Of a stretch of DNA of 64,000 nt, positions 40,940 to 53,015 are shown one piece after another. A program made the position numbers and the translations under genes. The notes under the pieces are model-generated. The model searched no databases. It had not been told where the DNA came from and saw only the letters and a list, made by a program, of their open reading frames with translations. Positions within the stretch are counted from its first letter, which is position 1. The number at the start of each line of letters is the position of its first letter. Source of the DNA: an uncultured Alphaproteobacteria bacterium (lineage in GTDB: Bacteria > Pseudomonadota > Alphaproteobacteria > Rickettsiales > CAIJLX01); NCBI GenBank assembly GCA_903821695.1, contig CAIJLX010000051.1:18963-82962 (forward strand). Reading direction: 5' to 3'.

Positions 40940-41755
40940 TTACCTCACATGCACCAAGGTTCTGTTGGAAATGTAGGGCAACATGTTGTTCTCAAACATT
41001 TTTTTAGTTAACATTTCTTCTGTCTTTACATCCGTCAGATCCCAATATTCCAGACCCAATACACCCACTGCTGGCGCTTTTGCCTTCGCTTTATATAAAT
41101 AATTGAGGGCATAATCCTGCTCCTCCTTACTTCTTAATATATGTTTTTGCTGGGCTGGATCGAAGTTAGTAAACGTACTTTCGGCCAATACATAGTTTAG
41201 CATCGGCGCGGTTTCTTCTAACACATGGTAGCCTCGGTTCTGGATAAGAAGCAAATGCGGGTATGCTTCCCGAATGGCCTTTACCAGCTGCACCGCTGCT
41301 TTTTCCATGCCTGGCTTTTGCTCTTCCAGAGCCACCGGGCTATCTAACGTATCAAACATTAATCCTGCAAAACCTCGTTGTATCAACGGTGGAATTACTT
41401 CTTCTAATAACATTTTCTGCCAAAGCGGGTTGCGGATATCAACCACATAACTGCCCGGCCAATGTGGGTTTTCCTGTAGCAGTAGCCCTTCTGCTTTTGC
41501 ATGCTGATACCACGGGTCGTTCACTGTAATTTCGCCCAAGCTCACATAACCCACCACCTGCGTATCGTTTTTGATCAGTCTTTTCAGGCTAAAGGGATAT
41601 AGCCGGTCTAGCACCACCAACTTATAGGATGTAAAAACCTTCGGTTTTGCGGTATCACCATAATACACCGCCCAGCCAGTCGGTTTTTGGCAGGACGTTG
41701 TAAAAACCAGCAGGACGGCCCACAATAACCCATTGATATATAAACGAAAGTTCAT
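40940..41755 (-). CDS. GH114-like (endo-alpha-1,4-polygalactosaminidase / PelA hydrolase-domain-like) lipoprotein
   Basis: Lipobox LVFTTSC; YYGDTAKPKVFTSYKLVVLD, VVGYVSLGEI, VVDIRNPLWQKML, GFAGLMFDTLDSP, LLLIQNRGYHVL. Confidence 0.82.
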   Translation of the reverse strand: MNFRLYINGLLWAVLLVFTTSCQKPTGWAVYYGDTAKPKVFTSYKLVVLDRLYPFSLKRLIKNDTQVVGYVSLGEITVNDPWYQHAKAEGLLLQENPHWPGSYVVDIRNPLWQKMLLEEVIPPLIQRGFAGLMFDTLDSPVALEEQKPGMEKAAVQLVKAIREAYPHLLLIQNRGYHVLEETAPMLNYVLAESTFTNFDPAQQKHILRSKEEQDYALNYLYKAKAKAPAVGVLGLEYWDLTDVKTEEMLTKKMFENNMLPYISNRTLVHVR

Positions 41756-41757
41756 CT

Positions 41758-42411
41758 ATGAAGCATATCATTACTTTCATCATTTTTACAGGGGTTTTAC
41801 TGTTCCTTTTGTGGCGCGCCTTCCCCGAGGTCGAAATCACGCAAAACGACATGGGCACCATCGTCCAATTGCTATTAGTCGGCAGCATGTTGAGCGGCTC
41901 GGTGCTGCTACTTTTCCGCCAAAACTTAGGCAAAGGCTTTCATTACGCCGTGATCTGGCTCACCTTGGGCTTCGCCTGCGTTGTCTTCTATAGCGGCAAA
42001 AACGTGATCCTCGCGAGCCTCCTTCCCGGTCATGCCACTCAAGGCGAAACCATTACCATCCGCGCCGCCACTGATGGCCATTTTTACCTGGTCGCCGAGG
42101 TCAACGGCAAACCCATCCGCTTCATGATTGATACCGGCGCCTCAACTCTCTTTATTCCCCTACGCACCGCGCAAAGACTGGGCGTTTCGCTCGAAGACCT
42201 CGCCTATACCCAAAGCTTCCAAACTGCCAACGGCCAAACCTATGGCGCGCCCACTACTTTGAGCACCGTCAAAATCGGCAGCCATGTATTCACTGATGTC
42301 CCGGCCTATATCAACCAAGGCGAATCCCTCACCCCACTCATGGGCATACGCTTCCTAGATAGAGCTAAGTCCTTGGAAATCAAAGGAGATGAGCTGATTA
42401 TACATTTTTAA
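41758..42411 (+). CDS. Membrane-anchored retropepsin-like aspartic protease (TIGR02281 type)
   Basis: HFYLVAEVNGKPIRFMIDTGASTLFIP...TANGQTYG...LMGIRFLDR. Confidence 0.88.
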   Translation: MKHIITFIIFTGVLLFLLWRAFPEVEITQNDMGTIVQLLLVGSMLSGSVLLLFRQNLGKGFHYAVIWLTLGFACVVFYSGKNVILASLLPGHATQGETITIRAATDGHFYLVAEVNGKPIRFMIDTGASTLFIPLRTAQRLGVSLEDLAYTQSFQTANGQTYGAPTTLSTVKIGSHVFTDVPAYINQGESLTPLMGIRFLDRAKSLEIKGDELIIHF

Positions 42412-42416
42412 CCTCC

Positions 42417-42442
42417 GATTTCTCACTTGCGCTCGGAATGAC
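42417..42442 (+). repeat. Half copy of the dispersed GATTTCTCAC...AATGAC repeat
   Basis: GATTTCTCACTTGCGCTCGGAATGAC vs GATTTCTCACTACGTTCGAAATGAC at ~3358-3383. Confidence 0.6.
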
Positions 42443-42465
42443 AAATTATAAAATACCGCACTTAT

Positions 42466-44063
<1,598 letters not shown>

Positions 44064-44097
44064 TGAAAATTATACCATCCTCCTGTATTATTAGGGA

Positions 44098-44790
44098 ATG
44101 GTAAGGATCACTTCAGATAAAGCGGCTGAGTTACTTTTTGCTGGAATACCCCATTTTGATTTTAAAAAAGGGATCGGTCCTACTGGAGATCCTGAACTTA
44201 GCGCGAATTTAGGCAAAGAAGGAACTCTGCTTGGCACAGTATGTTATGGACTAGGCCGTCCGGTAGAGCACGGCAAGCTACACATGTATGCAGAAATTTT
44301 TATTAAAGAAACTGTGCAAGGTTTGGGTCTGGGAAGAGAGTTATTGTGTAATCTTATTGATTATACTCAGGCTCGTGCTGCAGATAAGCTCGAATTTTAC
44401 GCTTTGGAGGCTGGAACTTATGCGTGGTTGCGAATGGGATTTTTGCCAACAAGAGAAGATTTTGGTTTTTTAAAAGAACACCTTAACGAACAAAAGCAAA
44501 TACTCGATCTAACACCCGCCGAAACAGAAATCGTAGACGCCATCTGTCTTAGTAAGAAACCAGAAGCAGTACGTATGCTGTTTGGACTAACATCCTCGGA
44601 CAACACAACAAGTATTGCTTGGCAATTGTTATGGGATACCGAATATTATTTGCAGCTCAATCTTAAAAATCCTGAATCGATGCGGATATTCAGTGAATAT
44701 ACAGGCTGGAAAGATCGGGAGCGGAATATAATATCACAGCGTTGGGTAGATGCTATCAGCAAAATTCAGCAAGAAGGGAGACAAAAATGA
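44098..44790 (+). CDS. GNAT-like N-acetyltransferase domain protein
   Basis: AEIFIKETVQGLGLGRELLCNLIDYTQARAADKLEFYALEAGTYAWLRMGFLPT resembles GNAT motif A/B. Confidence 0.55.
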   Translation: MVRITSDKAAELLFAGIPHFDFKKGIGPTGDPELSANLGKEGTLLGTVCYGLGRPVEHGKLHMYAEIFIKETVQGLGLGRELLCNLIDYTQARAADKLEFYALEAGTYAWLRMGFLPTREDFGFLKEHLNEQKQILDLTPAETEIVDAICLSKKPEAVRMLFGLTSSDNTTSIAWQLLWDTEYYLQLNLKNPESMRIFSEYTGWKDRERNIISQRWVDAISKIQQEGRQK

Positions 44791-44966
44791 AGCGGCTAGA
44801 ACAAGCATTAGTCGAAGAAGCCGAGCGGATGCAGGCAAAATTGCCAGAGCTGCATTACCAGGCTATTCTTCCTGCGATTTACGAAGCACAAAAACATTAT
44901 ATTGCAGATAAAATAATCGAATCTGCATTCGGCATTACATTAAAACCCGAAGATAGACGCAGTTAA
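44787..44966 (+). CDS. Small hypothetical protein (59 aa)
   Basis: MKRLEQALVEEAERMQAKLPELHYQAILPAIYEAQKHYIADKIIESAFGITLKPEDRRS; ATGA overlap with 44098 gene. Confidence 0.55.
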   Translation: MKRLEQALVEEAERMQAKLPELHYQAILPAIYEAQKHYIADKIIESAFGITLKPEDRRS

Positions 44967-44969
44967 CTA

Positions 44970-47900
44970 TTAAAGCGGCAGCAGACTTTCCACGCGTCTG
45001 CTAGCAACCATCAAGATTGCCGTATCAATATATTCCAGCCCTCGCAGATCCTGAATAAACGTATCATGCTGCGCGATTTTAGCAGCGTGGGTTTCGAGCC
45101 ATTGTTCCAGCGTGCCCACTTTTAGCACAGCTTGCGTCAGGCGCATTTGCTGGTCGTAAAAACCATCTAAGAAATTGCGCTGCGCCAAACGCTGCCAATA
45201 AGAATCCGCCTGCATACGGCGCGCTGCGGTGCGTAAGAAACCAAGGGCCAAACGGTTGCCAAGCGCATAATAGGTTTCAGCAATGGTTTTCAGTTTCACT
45301 TTTGGCGAATATTTTTGAATGTTTAAAATTTCGCAAGCGGAAGAGAGTGTTTCCAGTGCCGCAAATTTCCTCGCGATTGCACTAGGAATATTGATCTCAA
45401 GGAAATGCTCCAGCTTACGCTCATAGGTTTTGCGCGCAGCAGGCGCCATCACTTGTTCAAGGTATGAGCCAACCTCTTCCACACCTGGTTTGAAATAATT
45501 TACCACTTCCGCAACATTCAATGGCTGTGGCAAATTGCGCAAGAACCACAAGGTCACGCGTTCCACCAGCGCCGTTATTTCGAGGAATAATTCATGCTGC
45601 GAGCTGGCAGGCACCACGCCATCGAGCGTTTCGATTTCTGCCCACAGCGGACGCAAACCAAACGCATCACGTGCGATTGCATAAGCGCGCGCAACTTCAG
45701 CTGGGTTTTGGCCGGTATCTTCCACGATCTGGTGGAAGAAGGTGATGCCCATACGGTTGACCATACTGTTGGTCGCGAAGGTCGCGATAATCTCGCGGCG
45801 CAGCGGATGTTTTTTGATATCGTCGGCGTATTTTTTCACCATCGTCTGCGGGAAATAAATCATCAGATCTTCATTGAAATACGGATCATCCGGCAGATTG
45901 GTCGCGATCAACGTATTGAAAATCGACATTTTGCTATAGGCCAATAACACCGCAAGTTCTGGCCGTGTGAAGCCAATCTTCTCGGCATAACGACGGCCCA
46001 TTTCTTCCGCATCCGGCAGTAATTCAATTGCGCGATCCAGCAGACCTTCACGCTCCAATTTGCGCATCAAATGCTCACCTGCATCCAAGCCTTTCACGCC
46101 GAGCGAATTTGCAATCGAAATCGCCGCCGTTTGCAGCACGTTATCGCGCAACACCAGGCCTTCAACTTCATTCGTCATCGAAGCAAGCAAAGTATTGCGC
46201 GCCGCTTCTTTTAGCTTGCCGCTCTTGATCGGAATATCGAGCGCGATTTTGATATTCACTTCATGGTCAGAGCAATCCACACCTGCGGAATTATCAATTG
46301 CATCGGTATTAATTCTTCCACCGGTGAGTGCATATTCAATACGTCCGCGCTGGGTAAAGCCGAGGTTTCCACCTTCACCAATCACCTTCGCACGAATTTC
46401 TGAACCATTGACGCGCAACGCATCATTGGTGCGATCGCCGACTTGGTCATTCGATTCCTCGGAAGATTTGACATAGGTGCCAATGCCACCATTCCATAAC
46501 AGATCAACCTTCGCGCAAAGCAATACGCGAATGAGTTCATCCGGCGTGATGTTTTCTGCTTTGATCTCAAATAATTTGCGTACTTCTTTTGAGAGCTTTA
46601 GTGTTTTCGATTTGCGCTCAAATATGCCACCACCAGCGGAAATTAAATCGGCCTTATAATCGGTCCAACTAGAACGTGGCAGTGCAAATAGGCGCGCGCG
46701 TTCCGCGTAGCTTTTTGCAGTATCTGGTGTTGGATCGAGGAAAATATGTTGATGATTAAACGCCGCGAGCACTTGCATATTTTTCGACAGCAGCATGCCG
46801 TTACCAAATACGTCGCCGGACATATCGCCAATGCCGATGGCGGTGAAATTTTCTTTTGTGATGTCTTTGCCAAGTTCGCGGAAATGGCGGTCAACCGATA
46901 CCCACGCGCCTTTTGCGGTGATGCCCATTTTCTTATGGTCATAACCGACGGAGCCGCCGGACGCGAATGCATCGCCTAACCAGAAACCATATTCCGCAGA
47001 GAGGCTGTTTGCGATATCTGAGAAGGTCGCAGTGCCTTTATCTGCCGCAACCACCAAATAAGGATCATCGCCATCATGCCGCACCACTTGTTTAGGCGGC
47101 ACGATTTTTCCATCAACGATGTTATCGGTGATATCGAGCAAGCCTTTTAAGAATGTTTTATAGCACGCGATACCGGCTTCGAGTTGCGCTTCGCGGCTGC
47201 CATCTTTCGGTGGATGTTTGACAACGAAGCCACCTTTGGAACCAACCGGTACAATCACCGCGTTTTTCACCATCTGCGCTTTCATCAAGCCTAATACTTC
47301 AGTGCGGAAATCTTCGCGGCGATCGGACCAACGCAAGCCACCACGCGCCACTTTTCCGCCACGTAAGTGAATGCCTTCTACAGCATTACTGTAGACAAAA
47401 ATTTCCGCATACGGCTTTGGCTTTGGTAATTCTGGAACAGCCGCAGAATTGAGTTTGAAAGAGATATATTCTTTGTCTTGGAAGAAGTTTGTGCGCCAGG
47501 TGGCCATGATAGTATCAACAAAACGGCGGATGATTTTATCTTCCGCGACGTTAGACACTTCCATCAATTTGGTATCGATTTCTTTAAGAATCGCGGCGAT
47601 AGCGTTATCGCGGTCTTTTACTTTTAAACTGAAGCGGGCATAGAAAAGTGCAACGATTTTTTGGGCCAGTTCAGGTTGGCGCGAAAGTGCCTTCGCTATA
47701 AAATCGTGGCTAAATGCGAACACCGCTTGGCGCAAATATTTTGAATAGGCACGCAGCAAAATGATATCTCGCACCGACATACCGGCGCGCAATACCAATG
47801 CACCCAGTGCATCATTTTCCATTTCCTTATGCCAAATCGCGGTAAGGGCTTTTTCAAATTCGGCTTTCACTTCGCCCAAAGGTGGAAGTGGCGTTTCGGT

Positions 47901-49694
47901 TTTCTTAAGCGCCAAACGGAAATGGTGCGTCCACAGGCCGGTTTTATGGTGAATGGGCGTGATTTGGAACGTCAGCGAATCGAGCACTTTAAAGCCCATA
48001 TATTCGAGCGTTGGCAGAATTTCAGAGAGCGTAATTTGGCGGCCCGGGTGGAAAATTTTAAGCTGCAAACTTTCTTCCGCGTCGCCTTCCAGGCGATATA
48101 AATCGAGCGCCAAATCAAAACCAATATCTTTTTCCGACAATGCTTTTTCGAGCTTTAAAATATCGCGCACCGTGCCGCTGTAATGATAACGGCTCATGAA
48201 GGAAGCGGGGAACGCATCCCAATATAAATGGAACAGGCGCTCGCCTTCTTTCTCGCCGAGCAACACCACAGCGCGCTCACGCAACCCTTCGGCCCAACTG
48301 CTGGTTACTTCTTCAATTTTGCGCTCCAAAGCTTTGGCGTTTAAATTGAGCGATACATCCGGATCAATCCGCACGATGAGGTGCAGGCGCGCCAATGGCG
48401 AATCCGTAATTTGCGCATAATGATCGGTTACGCTGCCACCGGTTGCCTGCTCGAGAATTTTCTGAATCTGCTCACGAGAGCGAGTGTTGTAACGCTCGCG
48501 CGGAACATAGACCAACGCGCTTAAAAACCGGCGATAGGGGTCTTCACGCAGGAACAGGCCGACGCGTGGGCGTTTTTCAAGATCGATAATACCCATGCAG
48601 AAATGATAAAGTTCTTCGACCGAAATTTGCAGCAACTCATCGCGCGGATAATTTTCCAAAATCGCGACTAACGATTTCGCATTGTGGCTGCGCGGCACAA
48701 AATTCGCGCGCGCAATCACGGCATCTACTTTTTTGCGGATGAGCGGAATGAGGCGTGCGCTTTGATGGTATACAGATGAAGTGAACAGGCCCAAGAAACG
48801 CTGCTCACCAACTATAACACCGTTTTTATTATAAATTTTGAAGCCGAGGTAATCCATCGGCACTGGACGATGCACGACAGATTTGCGCACGGATTTGGTA
48901 ATCTGCACCAATTGTTTTTCGGACGAAGAAACCGTCATGGATTCAAGCTCGACCGTGTTTGCTTCTTCGCGTTCCACTTTAAATAAACCAAGTTCGGATT
49001 TTGGAATGGCGGTATACGAAACCATGCCATCTTTGCCGACGACTTGATATTCGCGGCTGCCCATCAACACGAAATGATCATTATAAAGCCAATCGATAAA
49101 TTCTTTAACTTCGGCCACTTCGTCTTTTGGCTTTTCCGGTAATGTATCACGCACGGCGTTCAGTTTTTTGCGCATCGCCTGCCAATCAGCCACACATGCC
49201 GCCACACGCACCAACACCCGCTCCATTTCTTCTTCGAGTTTTTTGGCAGCAGGCTCGCCGATATAATTCATCTCAATATGAATCAGCGATTCGGCGACAT
49301 ATTTTTTCTGGCCCTCAAAATCACCTACCGCCACTACTGCGCCCTTGGCATTGCGCTCTACGAACAAAATTGGGTGAATCACTTGGCGGATGCGGTGACC
49401 TTGGCGGCCTAGTTCCGCAATAATCGAATCGAGCAAGAAGGGTGAATCGATGCTTGCCACCTCCAGCACCGAACGCTCCATCGCGCCGATGCGGGCATGG
49501 AACACGCGGATGGCGCGCGGTGAATTTGGCGAACGGGTGGCAAAAAATTTCCAGGTATGTTCGGCGGAATCAAGCCAGCGTTGATCGGGCTCGGATTGCA
49601 ATGTCTCTTCCGAAACGCCAGCAAAATAACGCTCCAAGAAGGCTTGGAACAGCGCCGGAAGCTTTTTCTTTTTCGCGAGAGCAAAAACTGTCAT
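44970..49694 (-). CDS. gdhB: NAD-specific glutamate dehydrogenase, large (180-kDa) class
   Basis: ~1574 aa; KNAVIVPVGSKGGFVVK, GIGDMSGDVFGNGMLLS, KVIGEGGNLGFTQRGRIEYAL, DNSAGVDCSDHEVNIKI. Start placed at MTVFALAKKK. Confidence 0.96.
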   Translation of the reverse strand: MTVFALAKKKKLPALFQAFLERYFAGVSEETLQSEPDQRWLDSAEHTWKFFATRSPNSPRAIRVFHARIGAMERSVLEVASIDSPFLLDSIIAELGRQGHRIRQVIHPILFVERNAKGAVVAVGDFEGQKKYVAESLIHIEMNYIGEPAAKKLEEEMERVLVRVAACVADWQAMRKKLNAVRDTLPEKPKDEVAEVKEFIDWLYNDHFVLMGSREYQVVGKDGMVSYTAIPKSELGLFKVEREEANTVELESMTVSSSEKQLVQITKSVRKSVVHRPVPMDYLGFKIYNKNGVIVGEQRFLGLFTSSVYHQSARLIPLIRKKVDAVIARANFVPRSHNAKSLVAILENYPRDELLQISVEELYHFCMGIIDLEKRPRVGLFLREDPYRRFLSALVYVPRERYNTRSREQIQKILEQATGGSVTDHYAQITDSPLARLHLIVRIDPDVSLNLNAKALERKIEEVTSSWAEGLRERAVVLLGEKEGERLFHLYWDAFPASFMSRYHYSGTVRDILKLEKALSEKDIGFDLALDLYRLEGDAEESLQLKIFHPGRQITLSEILPTLEYMGFKVLDSLTFQITPIHHKTGLWTHHFRLALKKTETPLPPLGEVKAEFEKALTAIWHKEMENDALGALVLRAGMSVRDIILLRAYSKYLRQAVFAFSHDFIAKALSRQPELAQKIVALFYARFSLKVKDRDNAIAAILKEIDTKLMEVSNVAEDKIIRRFVDTIMATWRTNFFQDKEYISFKLNSAAVPELPKPKPYAEIFVYSNAVEGIHLRGGKVARGGLRWSDRREDFRTEVLGLMKAQMVKNAVIVPVGSKGGFVVKHPPKDGSREAQLEAGIACYKTFLKGLLDITDNIVDGKIVPPKQVVRHDGDDPYLVVAADKGTATFSDIANSLSAEYGFWLGDAFASGGSVGYDHKKMGITAKGAWVSVDRHFRELGKDITKENFTAIGIGDMSGDVFGNGMLLSKNMQVLAAFNHQHIFLDPTPDTAKSYAERARLFALPRSSWTDYKADLISAGGGIFERKSKTLKLSKEVRKLFEIKAENITPDELIRVLLCAKVDLLWNGGIGTYVKSSEESNDQVGDRTNDALRVNGSEIRAKVIGEGGNLGFTQRGRIEYALTGGRINTDAIDNSAGVDCSDHEVNIKIALDIPIKSGKLKEAARNTLLASMTNEVEGLVLRDNVLQTAAISIANSLGVKGLDAGEHLMRKLEREGLLDRAIELLPDAEEMGRRYAEKIGFTRPELAVLLAYSKMSIFNTLIATNLPDDPYFNEDLMIYFPQTMVKKYADDIKKHPLRREIIATFATNSMVNRMGITFFHQIVEDTGQNPAEVARAYAIARDAFGLRPLWAEIETLDGVVPASSQHELFLEITALVERVTLWFLRNLPQPLNVAEVVNYFKPGVEEVGSYLEQVMAPAARKTYERKLEHFLEINIPSAIARKFAALETLSSACEILNIQKYSPKVKLKTIAETYYALGNRLALGFLRTAARRMQADSYWQRLAQRNFLDGFYDQQMRLTQAVLKVGTLEQWLETHAAKIAQHDTFIQDLRGLEYIDTAILMVASRRVESLLPL

Positions 49695-49743
49695 TCTGGT
49701 TGCGTTTTCTACTTCTAACCCTATATGGTTACAAGCGTTTTCT

Positions 49744-50508
49744 ATGATTTTCTCTCCCGCAGTGCAGCAAGAACTCGTAAACACCGCCAAACAAGCGGCT
49801 GCCCTGCTGTTGCGCTATTATAAAACCGACCTGGTCATTGAGCGCAAAGAAGATAAATCCCCCGTCACCGAGGCCGATCACGACGCCAATGCCCTAATTA
49901 TGGCCGCTCTCACCCGGCTTACCCCCGAAATTCCGATAATCGCCGAAGAATCAGCCGAAACGCATGTAATGGATGTTTCGCAAGCGGAGATGTTCTGGTT
50001 AGTAGATCCACTCGATGGCACTAAAAGTTTTATCAAACATACGGATGAATTTACGGTCAATATGGGCCTCATTAAACATGGCATCCCAAGTTGGGGGATT
50101 ATTGCGATTCCAGCGCAGGATTTAGTCTATTGGACAGAAAATAACAGAGTGTTGCGCCAGCAGGGGAATAATACACCAGAAGTAATCTCCGTGCGCACAC
50201 CGCCGAAAGATGGGATTACGGTGGTCGCGAGCCAATCACATTATTCAGATAAGACCGATGTGTTTTTGAAGGAACATAAAGTAGCGCAATTTATCCAGGC
50301 CAATAGCTCACTCAAATTTTGCCGAGTGGCAGAAGGTAAGGCTGATTTATACCCACGCTTTGGGACGACGATGGAGTGGGATACCGCGGCCGGGGATGCA
50401 CTCGTGCGTGCAGCAGGTGGCCGAGTGGAGCATCCGGATGGAAAAGTGTTTACGTATGGTAAGCCGGGTTTTGAGAACGGCAATTTTGTTGCTTATGGTT
50501 GGAAATGA
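49744..50508 (+). CDS. cysQ: 3'(2'),5'-bisphosphate nucleotidase CysQ
   Basis: KEDKSPVTEADHDAN, IIAEESAE, WLVDPLDGTKSFIK, EWDTAAGDALVRAAGGRV. Confidence 0.94.
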   Translation: MIFSPAVQQELVNTAKQAAALLLRYYKTDLVIERKEDKSPVTEADHDANALIMAALTRLTPEIPIIAEESAETHVMDVSQAEMFWLVDPLDGTKSFIKHTDEFTVNMGLIKHGIPSWGIIAIPAQDLVYWTENNRVLRQQGNNTPEVISVRTPPKDGITVVASQSHYSDKTDVFLKEHKVAQFIQANSSLKFCRVAEGKADLYPRFGTTMEWDTAAGDALVRAAGGRVEHPDGKVFTYGKPGFENGNFVAYGWK

Positions 50509-50991
50509 CTATTCAGGTTTTCGAGGCGGAGATTGTTGCAGATAGGGCTTAAAATGATAATCTGGACTTCCTGGCCAATATAATGCTTTAGGTAGTCGAA
50601 TTAAATCATCTAAAAACTCGGCTTTTCCTTCAAGTAACATGTCTTTCAGCCAATATGTGTTGAGAAGTTGCAACCTTTTCGAATCTATAGATTCGCATTC
50701 TTTTTGATTAAAAATTTTCTGCCAATCTGCTTCGCCTTTCTTATCTTTTAGATCCTGACGTTCTTGGATCAACATCGATAGGTTCCAGCATTCGAGTGTT
50801 AGATCTATCATTTGTGCGATATCTTCTGGCGCCTGTAAATAGCGCTGACAATCTGCTGTTTGCTTATCCAATGGGATGTCTTTTTTACAATAATCTTGCG
50901 CAATCGTATAAGGCGGATTTTTGCCGTCATAGCCAAATGCATGGGCGGATACGCTGAGAAAGGATAGGGTGAGAATAACAATATATTTCAT
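50509..50991 (-). CDS. Secreted cysteine-containing hypothetical protein
   Basis: Signal peptide MKYIVILTLSFLSVSAHA; downstream of cysA. Confidence 0.6.
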   Translation of the reverse strand: MKYIVILTLSFLSVSAHAFGYDGKNPPYTIAQDYCKKDIPLDKQTADCQRYLQAPEDIAQMIDLTLECWNLSMLIQERQDLKDKKGEADWQKIFNQKECESIDSKRLQLLNTYWLKDMLLEGKAEFLDDLIRLPKALYWPGSPDYHFKPYLQQSPPRKPE

Positions 50992-51010
50992 CAGCCTACC
51001 TTCAAAATAA

Positions 51011-52201
51011 TTAGCCAAACACCTTCATCGTTTTTGGTCGCACCAATAATTCTTCGCCTTTTTTGACTGCCAATTGATCGACCACGTTTTTTTGGATTTC
51101 GGCTTGGATGACTTTACCGTTATTGCGTTCGATATCGACTTTTACTAATGCGCCGGCTGGGTTGATGTGCACGACTTTGCCTTTGATATATTCTTCGCCA
51201 TCGAGTGCTTTGCGGGCGATATACATTTCGTGTGGGCGGGCGTAAATTTTGACTGGCACGCCTTCTTCGGGGCGCACTTTGGATTGTTTGCGTTTATAGG
51301 TGGTGGAGGATGTTTCCTGCACTACGCCCGGTACGATTTTGTTTAAAAAGCCGGTGATTTCTGGATAACGCGAGAGAATACCGCCGGGTTTGTATACTTC
51401 CGTGACCGTTGTTTCGATCACGTCATGTTCGGCGAGGTGGATATTGCCGTCGCCATCCTTGAATCCATCGAACTCATTATAATTGCCGAGGAAGTCATAA
51501 ACGAAACTATTCGCCGGTGCGTGATAGACTTCTTCCGGTGTGCCAACTTGTTCGATGCGTCCATTGCTCATGACGACCACGCGGTCGGACACTTCCATCG
51601 CTTCTTCCTGGTCATGCGTTACGAAAATGCTGGTGACGTGGATTTCATCATGCAGACGGCGCATCCAGCGGCGGAGTTCTTTGCGTACTTTTGCATCGAG
51701 TGCTCCGAATGGTTCATCGAGCAATAATACTTTTGGTTCTACTGCAAGTGCGCGAGCAAGTGCGACACGCTGGCGCTGACCGCCAGAAAGTTGGTGCGGA
51801 TAACGGGTATGGAAATTTTCCAAGTGTACGAGTTCTAGCAGCATCATTACTTTGCGACGAATTTCGGCTTCGGTCGGGCGGGTTTCGCGGGGACGAACAC
51901 GCAAGCCGAAGGCCACGTTATCGAATACGCTCATATGTTTAAACAGAGCGTAATGCTGGAAGACGAAGCCGACATGGCGCTCTTTAATATGCTTATTATG
52001 GGCTTCTTCGCCGTCTAAAATGATGCTGCCGGAATCGGCTTGTTCTAGGCCGGCGATGATGCGCAGCAATGTGGTTTTGCCGGAACCGGAAGGGCCAAGC
52101 AATGCGATCAGCTCACCGGATTTGACTTCCAGGCTCACATTATTGAGCGCGGTAAAATCGCGGCTGAAACCTTTAGTGATGTTTTTAACGTGAATGCCCA
52201 T
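51011..52201 (-). CDS. cysA: Sulfate/thiosulfate ABC transporter ATP-binding protein
   Basis: [53 protein letters not shown]; adjacent cysW/T. Confidence 0.95.
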   Translation of the reverse strand: MGIHVKNITKGFSRDFTALNNVSLEVKSGELIALLGPSGSGKTTLLRIIAGLEQADSGSIILDGEEAHNKHIKERHVGFVFQHYALFKHMSVFDNVAFGLRVRPRETRPTEAEIRRKVMMLLELVHLENFHTRYPHQLSGGQRQRVALARALAVEPKVLLLDEPFGALDAKVRKELRRWMRRLHDEIHVTSIFVTHDQEEAMEVSDRVVVMSNGRIEQVGTPEEVYHAPANSFVYDFLGNYNEFDGFKDGDGNIHLAEHDVIETTVTEVYKPGGILSRYPEITGFLNKIVPGVVQETSSTTYKRKQSKVRPEEGVPVKIYARPHEMYIARKALDGEEYIKGKVVHINPAGALVKVDIERNNGKVIQAEIQKNVVDQLAVKKGEELLVRPKTMKVFG

Positions 52202-53015
52202 ACCGACTCTCAATAAACTGCTTTAGCACCAATGTCACCAGCGCCAGCAAGGTTAAAATGGAAGCAACGGCAAACGCCGCCACGAAATTATACTCGTTAT
52301 ACAAAATCTCTACATGTAGCGGGATCGTATTGGTTTCGCCCTTAATATGGCCCGACACCACCGATACCGCCCCAAACTCGCCCATCGCCCGCGCATTGCA
52401 GAGCAGCACCCCATAGAGCAAGCCCCATTTGATATTGGGCAACGTTACATGCCAGAACGTATACAAACCGCTCGCACCCATCATCACGGAGGCTTCCTCT
52501 TGCTCCGTGCCCTGCTCTTCCATCAACGGAATCAACTCACGTGCGACGAAGGGGAATGTGACGAAGATCGTGGCGATCACCAAGCCCGGCACTGCAAAAA
52601 TAATCTGGATATTATGTTCAGATAACCATGCACCTAAATAAGAATTTGCACCGAATAATAGCACATAAATCAAACCTGAAATGACGGGCGAAACCGAGAA
52701 GGGCAAATCAATCAGCGTGGTTAAAAATTGTTTGCCGTGGAAATCGAATTTCGCGATCGCCCAGCTTGCCGCCAAACCAAATACCAGATTGAGCGGAACA
52801 GCGATTGCAGCAACTAATAAGGTGAGTTTAATCGCGGCGACTGCATTTTCTTCCTTAAGACTATCCAGATAGGCTTCGGTACCTTTACGGAAAGCTTCGG
52901 CGAACACGCTGGCTAGCGGCAGACCCACCAATAACAGCAAAAACCCGACTGCCAGCGTGATCAATAGCACGCGCATCCAGATGGGTTCATTAATATGATT
53001 GGAGCGTTTGCGCAT
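52185..53015 (-). CDS. cysW: Sulfate ABC transporter permease CysW
   Basis: Six-TM permease, [52 protein letters not shown]. Confidence 0.94.
   Translation of the reverse strand: MRKRSNHINEPIWMRVLLITLAVGFLLLLVGLPLASVFAEAFRKGTEAYLDSLKEENAVAAIKLTLLVAAIAVPLNLVFGLAASWAIAKFDFHGKQFLTTLIDLPFSVSPVISGLIYVLLFGANSYLGAWLSEHNIQIIFAVPGLVIATIFVTFPFVARELIPLMEEQGTEQEEASVMMGASGLYTFWHVTLPNIKWGLLYGVLLCNARAMGEFGAVSVVSGHIKGETNTIPLHVEILYNEYNFVAAFAVASILTLLALVTLVLKQFIESRYGHSR

Noticed and set aside
44098-44966. GNAT toxin-antitoxin module
   Set aside because: GNAT toxins of TA systems are usually ~160-180 aa with an upstream RHH antitoxin; here the protein is 230 aa and the small partner is downstream without an RHH signature.
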